Source: Pseudomonas sp. DTU12.3 | Lineage (GTDB): Bacteria > Pseudomonadota > Gammaproteobacteria > Pseudomonadales > Pseudomonadaceae | Assembly (NCBI RefSeq): GCF_004124275.1 | Contig: NZ_CP027218.1 | Location: 4,219,501 to 4,283,500 of the forward strand | Length of the DNA stretch: 64,000 nucleotides | Direction: 5' to 3' | Shown here: positions 1 through 6,880 of the stretch, one piece after another | Position numbering within the stretch: the first letter of the stretch is position 1 | Layout: each line of letters starts with the position of its first letter | The notes under the pieces: generated by a model | Told to the model about the DNA's origin: nothing | The model's database searches: none | Seen by the model: only the letters and a program-made list of their open reading frames with translations | Translations under genes and position numbers: made by a program

Positions 1-943
1 ACGGATCGTAAGCCGCCAGACCAATGCTCAAACTGACTTTCAACGCTGGATTCTGCTCATAACCCAGCGTGGCAAAACGCTCGCGTAACGCCTCCATTGC
101 CTGGGCAGCGTTGAACAGCGGCAGCTCTGGAAGAATCACGCAGAATTCATCACCGCCATAACGCCCGGCCACGTCGGTGGCGCGCAGGTTCTGCCGGAGC
201 ATCTTGCTCAGTTGTCGCAACACAATGTCGCCGGCGACGTGGCCGTAGGTGTCGTTGATCGACTTGAAGTGATCAATGTCGATCAAGGCAATCGCCGCGC
301 CCTGCTGCTGCCGTTTGCAGCGCTGGAAAGCGATCTCCAACTGATCCTTCCAGGCGCCATGATTGAGCAAACCGGTGAGGCTGTCGGTACGGCTCAACGC
401 CAGCAATTCACGCTTATGCTGGCCAAGGGTGTACGCCTGACGAAAGCAGATCCAGCCCAATGCCAGCGGATACAGCATCAGTAACGGAAGGCAGGCATAC
501 AGCTGCAAGGGCGAGGTCTGCGGGATGAATGCCGGGGCAAACACCACCAGCCCGACACCGACGCCGAGAATCTGCGCCGCCGCCCCGGCCAAGAGAAAAC
601 GCAGCCCGCCGATGGCAACGTTGTTCATCGCCATCATCGACACAGTCGTGGCACTGGGCAGCGGATTGAAATGCATGGCGGCGACCCAGAAGCCACCGAG
701 AAAGGAGTCGACCAACAGGTTTCGGTGTTCGGCGTGGTAAGGCACGCTTGAACGGCGCGCCCATTGAAAGGCCAGATGCGGCCACACCAGACCGTTGAAC
801 AGCATCAGTGCCCACACCCACAGCGGCGGATCGAGCGGGTACATCGCCACGCTCACGCACATGAGCCCCAGAGCCAGCCCGAGGGTCCGCGATGTATAAA
901 GCCTCCTGGCCAATGAAAGTCCCTTTCCTCCCGTGTTTCCCAT
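1..943 (-). CDS. MASE2-GGDEF diguanylate cyclase (3' end missing)
   Basis: Predicted membrane-bound enzyme making cyclic di-GMP from two GTP. The frame opens with ATG at 943 behind a GAGG box and is still open at the window edge, so the C-terminus is cut off. The N-terminal half has several hydrophobic segments and the motif LVWPHLAFQWARR followed by DSFLGGFWVAAM, which resembles the MASE2 sensor domain of AdrA/DgcC. The C-terminal half carries DIDHFKSINDTYGH and the active-site loop RYGGDEF, so the catalytic signature is intact. In enteric bacteria AdrA-type cyclases act with curli and cellulose; curlin genes lie at the other end of this window, but a link is only inferred. Confidence 0.9.
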   Translation of the reverse strand, partial: MGNTGGKGLSLARRLYTSRTLGLALGLMCVSVAMYPLDPPLWVWALMLFNGLVWPHLAFQWARRSSVPYHAEHRNLLVDSFLGGFWVAAMHFNPLPSATTVSMMAMNNVAIGGLRFLLAGAAAQILGVGVGLVVFAPAFIPQTSPLQLYACLPLLMLYPLALGWICFRQAYTLGQHKRELLALSRTDSLTGLLNHGAWKDQLEIAFQRCKRQQQGAAIALIDIDHFKSINDTYGHVAGDIVLRQLSKMLRQNLRATDVAGRYGGDEFCVILPELPLFNAAQAMEALRERFATLGYEQNPALKVSLSIGLAAYDP

Positions 944-1061
944 AAGGGCCTCGACACTCGACGGAACCTGCGCACCGTAGGACGGATGTGTTGGAAGTCT
1001 ATCAGGGCGACGTTAAATAGCCATCACCGGCCAGCGCCCCCTTAACAACCTCCCCTGTCCC

Positions 1062-1154
1062 GTAGGAGCTGTCGAGTGAAACGAGGCTGCGATCTTTTGA
1101 TCTTCAAAATCCAAATCAAAAGATCGCAGCCTCGTTTCACTCGTCAGCTCCTAC
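1062..1154. repeat. REPIN-like inverted repeat, family A
   Basis: Large imperfect palindrome with outer arms GTAGGAGCTG / CAGCTCCTAC and inner arms GAGGCTGCGATCTTTTGAT and its complement. It fills most of the 275-bp gap between the divergent cyclase and monooxygenase genes. The same family recurs at least six more times in this window. It could form a long hairpin in RNA; no transposase is adjacent. Confidence 0.85.
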
Positions 1155-1218
1155 AGGGCGAATATTTGGCTATACATGAAAGGACTAAAACGGAAAAACA
1201 ACTATAAGAAGGAGGCCC

Positions 1219-2673
1219 ATGCAGACCTACCAAGTGTTGATCATCGGCAGTGGATTTGGCGGCCAGTGCGCGGCGGTCAACCTGCTCAAGGCCGGTATCG
1301 AGGATTTTCGCCTGCTCGAGCGCAGGGACTTCTTCGGCGGCACCTGGTGCCAGAACACCTACCCCGGCGCCGCCGTAGACGTGCCGTCGCCGCTGTATTC
1401 GCTGTCGTTCGCGCCATACCGCTGGTCTCAGATGTTTGCCGAGCAGGCCGAACTGCACCGCTACACCGAACATGTGATCGAGCAATTCAACCTGCGTGAG
1501 CGCGTGGAACTGCAAGCCAACGTCGAGCGCGTCGAATGGGACGACACGGAAAAACGCTGGGCCGTGCACACCGCCAGCAAAGGCACGTTCTACGCGCAGT
1601 TCCTGATCAATGCCAGCGGGCCGCTGAGTCAGCCGGTCATCCCACAGATTCCTGGCCAGGATCGCTTCCAGGGCAAGACATTTCATACCAACAATTGGGA
1701 TCACAGCTACGACTACCGCGGTAAACGCGTGGCGATTGTCGGTAGCGGCGCCAGCGCCGTGCAGGTCATTCCGACGATTGCGCCGCAGGTCGAGCAGTTG
1801 CACGTGTTCCAGCGCACCGCGCATTGGCTGTTGCCGCGTGCCGACCGCCGCTTCGGCGCGTTCCAGCGTTGGCTGCTTGGTTTGAAACCGGCCTACAAAC
1901 TGCTGCGCTGGTTGATCTACTGGCAATTCGAAACCCGGGTGATCGCCTTCAAATATTCGCGACCGGCGATCCACATGGTGCAACGTCAGGCCATGCGCCT
2001 GCTAGAACGTCAGGTACCGGACCCGGTGATGCGGGCCAAACTCACGCCGGACTTCACCATCGGCTGCAAACGGGTCCTGCTCTCGAACACCTATTACCCG
2101 GCGCTGACCCGCGCCAATGTGATGCTGCATACCCGCGAACAAGGCATCGCGTCGCTCGATGAAAGTGGAATCAACACCACGGACGGCCAGCACATCGATG
2201 TTGACCTGATCGTCTGGTCGACCGGTTACGACGCCACTGACGGGGTAATTTCCTACCCGGTCAGCGGAAAAAACGCCGTGCAACTCAGAGACGTCTGGGC
2301 CGAGTATCCGCGTGCCTACCTCGGCACCAGTCTGCCGGGTTTTCCCAATCTGTTTTTCATCACCGGCCCCAACACCGGCATTGGCCACACTTCGGCGCTG
2401 TTCATCATCGAATCGCAGATGAACTACATCCTCGACTGCATTCGCACCGTGCAGGCCAAAGGTCTGAGCAGCATCGAAGTACGCCCCGAAGCGGAACGTA
2501 CCTACACTGCAATGATTCATCGGGAAATGCAGCGCACGGTCTGGAAGTCCGGCGGCTGCCACAGTTGGTACCAAAGCAAGAGCGGTCATGTGATCGCAAT
2601 GTTTCCCGGCTTCAGTTTCAGTTATCACCGGTTGACCCGGGCGCTGAAACCGGCCGACCACATTTTCTCCTGA
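1219..2673 (+). CDS. Flavin-containing / Baeyer-Villiger-type monooxygenase
   Basis: Predicted FAD- and NADPH-dependent monooxygenase of 484 residues, inserting one oxygen atom into an organic substrate. The FAD-binding GSGFGG lies at residues 10-15, FFGGTWCQNTYPG at about 38-50, the Baeyer-Villiger-like fingerprint FQGKTFHTNNWDH at about 151-163 (consensus FxGxxxHxxxW), and the second dinucleotide site VGSGASA near 175. The start has a strong AAGGAGG box. An alpha/beta hydrolase follows after 21 bp, a pairing often seen when an ester or lactone made by the monooxygenase is then hydrolysed. The substrate cannot be told from sequence. Confidence 0.88.
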   Translation: MQTYQVLIIGSGFGGQCAAVNLLKAGIEDFRLLERRDFFGGTWCQNTYPGAAVDVPSPLYSLSFAPYRWSQMFAEQAELHRYTEHVIEQFNLRERVELQANVERVEWDDTEKRWAVHTASKGTFYAQFLINASGPLSQPVIPQIPGQDRFQGKTFHTNNWDHSYDYRGKRVAIVGSGASAVQVIPTIAPQVEQLHVFQRTAHWLLPRADRRFGAFQRWLLGLKPAYKLLRWLIYWQFETRVIAFKYSRPAIHMVQRQAMRLLERQVPDPVMRAKLTPDFTIGCKRVLLSNTYYPALTRANVMLHTREQGIASLDESGINTTDGQHIDVDLIVWSTGYDATDGVISYPVSGKNAVQLRDVWAEYPRAYLGTSLPGFPNLFFITGPNTGIGHTSALFIIESQMNYILDCIRTVQAKGLSSIEVRPEAERTYTAMIHREMQRTVWKSGGCHSWYQSKSGHVIAMFPGFSFSYHRLTRALKPADHIFS

Positions 2674-2694
2674 ACACGTAAAAGGAAGACGTCG

Positions 2695-3624
2695 ATGCTT
2701 TTGCTGTTTGTTGCCCTCGCGGTTTTTGTGGCCTGGAGCTGGTTGAGTTATCCGGCGGTCGGTCATTGGCTGTATGACCTGAGCATGGCCGTCGAGGCCA
2801 AGCTGTACAAATTGCACAAGATCGAAGTGCCGATCGCCGAAATGACTGTTTCGACCTGGCAAGGCGGGCCTTACGAAGCCGCCAGCGCGATCCTGATGCT
2901 GCACGGTTACAGCGCCGAAAAAAACCTCTGGCTGCGATTCTCGCGGCATTTTGTCCGCCAGTATCGGGTGATCATCCCGGACCTCGCCGGCCACGGTGAA
3001 ACCGGCTTCAAGGCCGGCGGCGGCTACGACATTCCGCTGCAGGCCAAACGCATGATTCAACTGCTCGACGTCTGCGGCGTGGAGAAAGTCCATGTCATCG
3101 GCAACTCGATGGGCGGCTACATCGCCGCATGGCTGGCGGCGACTTACCCGGAGCGGATTGCCTCGGTGGCATTGATCGACCCCGCTGGCGTCACGGCGCC
3201 GGAAGTCAGCGACATGGAGCGCCATCTGGCACGCGGGCATAACCCGTTCCTGATCAACTCCCGCGAAGAATTCCGGCGTTTTTATGCGATGACCATGGCG
3301 TCGCCGCCATGGGTGCCCGGCCTGGTGCTAGACGCCATCGCCCAGCGTTACGAACAACAACGCGATGATCTCGAAGAAATCTTCCGCGACTTTCGCGCCA
3401 GCCCGCCGATGGAGCCGAAACTGGCCGACATCAAATGCCCGGCACTCCTGCTCTGGGGGCGCAAAGACCGCTTGATCGACGTCAGCAGTGTGCCGATCTG
3501 GAGCAAAGGCATCGCCAATCTGCAGGTGGAAGTCTGGGAAGGCGTGGGGCACATGCCGATGGTCGAACATCCGGCCAGCACTGCGCGCCTGTATCGGCAG
3601 TTTCTCGGGCAACAGGTGCACTGA
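2695..3624 (+). CDS. Membrane-anchored alpha/beta hydrolase
   Basis: A 309-residue serine hydrolase. It starts with a hydrophobic segment (residues 1-17), probably a membrane anchor. The oxyanion region reads LMLHGYS (about 67-73), the nucleophile elbow GNSMGG puts Ser138 as nucleophile, Asp258 lies in GRKDRLID, and His286 in GVGHMPM completes a plausible triad. The gene follows the monooxygenase after 21 bp, with a GGAAG box before its ATG. Together they suggest oxidation of a ketone to an ester followed by hydrolysis, but esterase, lipase or lactonase activity on another substrate is equally compatible. Confidence 0.87.
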   Translation: MLLLFVALAVFVAWSWLSYPAVGHWLYDLSMAVEAKLYKLHKIEVPIAEMTVSTWQGGPYEAASAILMLHGYSAEKNLWLRFSRHFVRQYRVIIPDLAGHGETGFKAGGGYDIPLQAKRMIQLLDVCGVEKVHVIGNSMGGYIAAWLAATYPERIASVALIDPAGVTAPEVSDMERHLARGHNPFLINSREEFRRFYAMTMASPPWVPGLVLDAIAQRYEQQRDDLEEIFRDFRASPPMEPKLADIKCPALLLWGRKDRLIDVSSVPIWSKGIANLQVEVWEGVGHMPMVEHPASTARLYRQFLGQQVH

Positions 3625-3743
3625 CAGGACACGGGATCAGTCATTGGCAGAATGAAGTTCGTAGGATTCTTCGTTTGCCGACGTCAGCGAAGGCTGCGAT
3701 CTTTTCCAGCATCCTTTACGTGACCGTGGCAGGAATTTTTTTC

Positions 3744-5123
3744 ATGACCGTGCAGCCTTTCGTCAGCCCTGACCTGATCCGCCAACGCTTCTCCAAAGCG
3801 ATGTCAGACATGTACCGCGAAGAAGTGCCGCTGTATGGCGCGCTACTGCAACTGGTCGAGCAGACCAATCACGACGTGCTCGAACGCGAGCCGCAGATCG
3901 CTGCGCAACTGCACAACAGCGGGGAAATCGAACGGCTGGACATGGAACGCCATGGCGCGATTCGCGTCGGCACCGCCAGTGAACTGGCCACCCTCGCCCG
4001 CCTGTTTGCAGTGATGGGCATGCAACCGGTGGGTTATTACGACCTCACGCCAGCGGGTGTGCCGGTGCATTCCACGGCATTTCGCGCGGTGCATGAGGAC
4101 GCGCTGCAAATCAGTCCATTTCGAGTGTTTACCTCGTTACTGCGCCTGGAATTGATTAAAGACCCTGAGCTGCGCGCCTTCGCCGAATCGGTGCTGGCCA
4201 AGCGAACGATCTTCACCCCCGCCGCGCTGCACCTGATCGAGCGCGCCGAAACCATCGGAGGCTTGAACGCTGACGAGTCTGAGGAGTTTGTCCTACAGGC
4301 ACTGGAGACCTTTCGCTGGCATCACAGCGCAACGGTCAGCGCTGCGCAGTATCAGACGCTGAGTGCCCAGCACCGCTTGATCGCCGACGTGGTGGCGTTC
4401 AAAGGCCCGCACATCAACCACCTGACGCCGCGCACCCTCGACATCGACATCGTCCAGGCACAGATGCCGGCGCATGGCATTACGCCGAAAGCAGTCATCG
4501 AAGGCCCGCCGCGTCGGCAGTGCCCGATCCTGTTGCGCCAGACCAGTTTCAAGGCGCTGGACGAGCCCATCGCCTTCACCGACCAGAACCAGACCCGTGG
4601 CAGCCACAGCGCGCGCTTCGGCGAAATCGAACAACGCGGCGCGGCGCTTACACCCAAGGGCCGCGCGTTGTACGACCGTTTGCTGAATGCCGCACGAGAT
4701 GAACTGGGAGACTTCCCCAACGAAGGCAACGCCGCACGCTACAACGCGCTGATGACGCAGCACTTTGGCGAATTTCCTGACAGCATCGAAGGCATGCGCG
4801 AGCAAGGGCTGGCGTATTTTCGCTATTTCGCCACGGAAAAAGGCCTCGCGGCAGGTAGTCTTGCGCAGACCTCGCTGGAGGATTTGCTCCGCGATGGCCA
4901 TGTGAAAGCGGAGCCGCTGGTGTACGAAGATTTCCTGCCGGTCAGCGCAGCAGGGATTTTTCAATCAAACCTCGGCGACGCTGCCCAAACACACTATGGC
5001 GAACACTCCAACCGCCAAGCCTTCGAACAGGCTCTGGGACGAACAACTATTGATGAGCTTCAGTTGTATGCCGAAACACAACAACGCTCACTCGACGAAT
5101 GCCTTGCCGCCATCTCAAAATAA
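3744..5123 (+). CDS. hglS: 2-oxoadipate dioxygenase/decarboxylase (DUF1338, HglS)
   Basis: Predicted Fe(II) enzyme converting 2-oxoadipate to 2-hydroxyglutarate in D-lysine catabolism, as described for Pseudomonas HglS. The 459-residue frame starts at an ATG with AGGA upstream; the frame stays open further 5' into the hydrolase, but the size of the family supports this start. Residues reported for the P. putida enzyme fall at the same numbers here: His70 and Arg74 in RHGAIRVG, His226 in KGPHINH, and Glu294 in RFGEIEQRG. The metal site is therefore intact. The gene is separated from the hydrolase by about 120 bp and is probably a unit of its own. Confidence 0.92.
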   Translation: MTVQPFVSPDLIRQRFSKAMSDMYREEVPLYGALLQLVEQTNHDVLEREPQIAAQLHNSGEIERLDMERHGAIRVGTASELATLARLFAVMGMQPVGYYDLTPAGVPVHSTAFRAVHEDALQISPFRVFTSLLRLELIKDPELRAFAESVLAKRTIFTPAALHLIERAETIGGLNADESEEFVLQALETFRWHHSATVSAAQYQTLSAQHRLIADVVAFKGPHINHLTPRTLDIDIVQAQMPAHGITPKAVIEGPPRRQCPILLRQTSFKALDEPIAFTDQNQTRGSHSARFGEIEQRGAALTPKGRALYDRLLNAARDELGDFPNEGNAARYNALMTQHFGEFPDSIEGMREQGLAYFRYFATEKGLAAGSLAQTSLEDLLRDGHVKAEPLVYEDFLPVSAAGIFQSNLGDAAQTHYGEHSNRQAFEQALGRTTIDELQLYAETQQRSLDECLAAISK

Positions 5124-5130
5124 CCACCAC

Positions 5131-5183
5131 AAAGATCGCAGCCAACCGCCTCCTGCAGGAGCTGCCGCAGGCTGCGATCTTTT
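5131..5183. repeat. Family A repeat, shortened, between convergent genes
   Basis: Inverted arms AAAGATCGCAGCC and GGCTGCGATCTTT with the element's GCAGGAGCTGCCGCAG box inside. It lies between the stop of hglS and the end of the convergent DJ-1 gene, so it could end transcription from both sides. No T-tract is obvious. Confidence 0.65.
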
Positions 5184-5191
5184 AATCGCCA

Positions 5192-5869
5192 TCAACGCAA
5201 CCGCGACAACAACGCCAACGCCGTCTCTTCAGAAGAAGCCGGATTCTGCCCCGTCAGCAGCAACCCATCCTCACGGGTATAATTCGACCAATCCGCACCT
5301 TTCGAGAAAATCCCGCCCTTGGCCTTGAGCTCATCTTCCACCAGAAACGGCACGACTTTAGTCAACTGCACCGCCTCTTCCTCGCTGTTGGTAAACCCGG
5401 TCACCTGTTTGCCTTTGACCAACGGCTGGCCGTCCGCACCCTTGGCATGGCGCAGCACACCCGGCGCGTGGCACACCGCCGCAACCGGTTTGCCACTGTT
5501 GTAGAAAGCCTCGATCAACGCGATCGAATGGCGATCCTCGGCCAGATCCCACAGCGGGCCGTGCCCGCCCGGATAGAACACCGCATCGAAATCCGCAGCT
5601 TTTACCGAATCCAGTTTGACCGTCGCAGCCAAAGCCGATTGAGCCGCCGAGTCTTTGCGAAAACGTTCGGTGGCGGCGGTTTGCGCATCCGGCTCGTCAC
5701 TCTTCGGATCCAGCGGCGGTTGACCGCCCTTGGGCGACGCCAATGTCAGTTGCGCGCCAGCATCCTTGAACACGTAATATGGCGCGGCGAATTCCTCCAG
5801 CCAGAAGCCGGTTTTCTTGCCGGTATTGCCCAGTTGATCGTGGGACGTCAGAACCATCAGGATTTTCAT
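5192..5869 (-). CDS. DJ-1/PfpI family type 1 glutamine amidotransferase-like protein
   Basis: A 225-residue protein of the DJ-1/PfpI superfamily, near the Hsp31-like branch. The nucleophile elbow AVCHAPG puts Cys133 beside His134, and Glu25/Glu26 in FWLEEFAAP are candidates for the acid that tunes the cysteine. FYPGGHGPLWDL is the family's oxyanion and loop region. Members act as glyoxalases, deglycases, chaperones or proteases, so the reaction is open. The start is the ATG of MKILMVLTSHDQ; an upstream in-frame extension lacks family sequence. The gene is monocistronic and convergent with hglS. Confidence 0.88.
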   Translation of the reverse strand: MKILMVLTSHDQLGNTGKKTGFWLEEFAAPYYVFKDAGAQLTLASPKGGQPPLDPKSDEPDAQTAATERFRKDSAAQSALAATVKLDSVKAADFDAVFYPGGHGPLWDLAEDRHSIALIEAFYNSGKPVAAVCHAPGVLRHAKGADGQPLVKGKQVTGFTNSEEEAVQLTKVVPFLVEDELKAKGGIFSKGADWSNYTREDGLLLTGQNPASSEETALALLSRLR

Positions 5870-6061
5870 GTCGTTCTCACTCGATTTGGGGGGTGTGCAG
5901 ACGCCAATGGCGCGGGTGTCAGTGATTGACCCTGAGGAGCGACGGATCGTTTCAACCGGATCAAAGCTGGCCTCTGGCCAACTGCGCAAGAAGTTGCGCA
6001 CTTGTTTTCAAAAAAACCCGGTAAAACGCGCTGGAAGCCTCGCCAGACGTGGCCTGCAGCC

Positions 6062-6107
6062 AAGTGCGCAAGAAGTTGCGCAGTACTGCGCAACTTCTTG
6101 CGCACTT
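6062..6107. repeat. Perfect 46-bp palindrome upstream of hcp
   Basis: Both halves match base for base around a central AGTACT. Each half contains the unit TGCGCAAGAAGTTGCGCA, itself a short palindrome with TGCGCAA/TTGCGCA arms. A third unit lies 65 bp upstream at 5983. It could be a tandem operator upstream of the hcp promoter or a hairpin ending transcripts. It does not match the three repeat families seen elsewhere in the window. Confidence 0.75.
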
Positions 6108-6189
6108 TTAACTTCGCCTCCCTGCTTTTTTCGCAGAATCGCCGGCAAAAAACCGCTATCCCCTTGATCCATAAGGGCGCCGCATTTGT

Positions 6190-6205
6190 TGGCACGCTCC
6201 TTGAT
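6190..6205 (+). promoter_or_regulatory. Sigma54-like promoter for hcp
   Basis: TGGCACGCTCCTTGAT matches the sigma54 consensus TGGCACGNNNNTTGCW except that the -12 GC reads GA. The GG at 6191-6192 and GA at 6203-6204 are 10 bases apart, as required. The predicted start near 6216 gives a leader of about 58 bases before the hcp ATG. hcp genes are known RpoN targets in several bacteria. Confidence 0.55.
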
Positions 6206-6273
6206 AAGAAACAGGCACCCACCGGGCGATTTCGCCCCGGGCACCCTAAATTTATCCGCAAGGAGAGCACCCC

Positions 6274-6789
6274 ATGGCAACACCAGCGTACATGTCGGTT
6301 ACCGGCGAAAAACAAGGCCTGATCACTGCAGGCGCATTCACCGCTGACTCCGTAGGCAACACCTACCAGGAAGGCCACGAAGACCAGGTCATGGTTCAGG
6401 CTTTCAGCCACGACGTGATCATCCCGCGTGACCCGCAATCCGGTCAGCCAACCGGTCAGCGCGTTCACAAGCCAGTTGTGATCACCAAGGTCTACGACAA
6501 GGCTTCGCCTCTGCTGCAAGCCGCTCTGACCTCCGGCGAGCGCATGAGCGAAATCGTTATCCAGTGGTTCCGTACTTCGGCTCAAGGTACCCAAGAGCAC
6601 TACTACACCACCAAACTGGAAGACGCGATCATCGTCGCCATCAACAACAAAATGCACAACTGCCAGGATCCAGGCAACTCGCACTTCACCCACCTGGAAG
6701 AAGTGCAGTTCACCTACCGCAAAATCACCTGGACCCACGAAGTATCCGGTACTTCGGGTTCCGATGACTGGCGTGCTCCAGTCGTTTAA
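6274..6789 (+). CDS. hcp: Type VI secretion tube protein Hcp
   Basis: A 171-residue Hcp1-family protein, the hexameric ring subunit that stacks into the inner tube and is secreted with it. Family features include MATPAYMSVTGEKQG at the N-terminus, HKPVVITKVYDKASP in the middle and VQFTYRKITWTHEV near the end. The start has an AAGGAGAG box. It begins an orphan T6SS island: no sheath, baseplate or ClpV genes are in this window, so the apparatus must be encoded elsewhere. A sigma54-like promoter precedes it, and a hairpin with a T-rich tail follows before vgrG. Confidence 0.97.
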   Translation: MATPAYMSVTGEKQGLITAGAFTADSVGNTYQEGHEDQVMVQAFSHDVIIPRDPQSGQPTGQRVHKPVVITKVYDKASPLLQAALTSGERMSEIVIQWFRTSAQGTQEHYYTTKLEDAIIVAINNKMHNCQDPGNSHFTHLEEVQFTYRKITWTHEVSGTSGSDDWRAPVV

Positions 6790-6809
6790 TTACGGCTGAT
6801 CGTTACAAG

Positions 6810-6840
6810 CATCGGCCAGCTCTGCTGGTCGATGTTGTTT
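6810..6840 (+). terminator. Hairpin with T-rich tail between hcp and vgrG
   Basis: CATCGGCCAGC and GCTGGTCGATG form an 11-bp stem with one G-T pair and a TCT loop, followed by TTGTTTTC. It looks like an intrinsic terminator or attenuator that would leave hcp more expressed than vgrG, matching the larger amount of Hcp needed per injection. Confidence 0.6.
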
Positions 6841-6880
6841 TCGCAACTCCAGATTTTTGTGACAGCACGAGGAACAACGG

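Larger units (their letters stand above)
5870..6273. other. 404-bp intergenic region upstream of hcp
   Basis: No convincing gene is visible. It holds three copies of the 18-bp unit TGCGCAAGAAGTTGCGCA (5983-6000, 6065-6082, and inverted at 6087-6104), a sigma54-like promoter near 6190-6205, a short GGGCGA/TCGCCC hairpin near 6220-6240, and the hcp ribosome site AAGGAGAG. Confidence 0.7.

Noticed and set aside
3435..3743. Upstream extension of the HglS frame
   Set aside because: It overlaps the hydrolase gene out of frame, and with ATG 3744 the known metal residues fall at the family's numbers.
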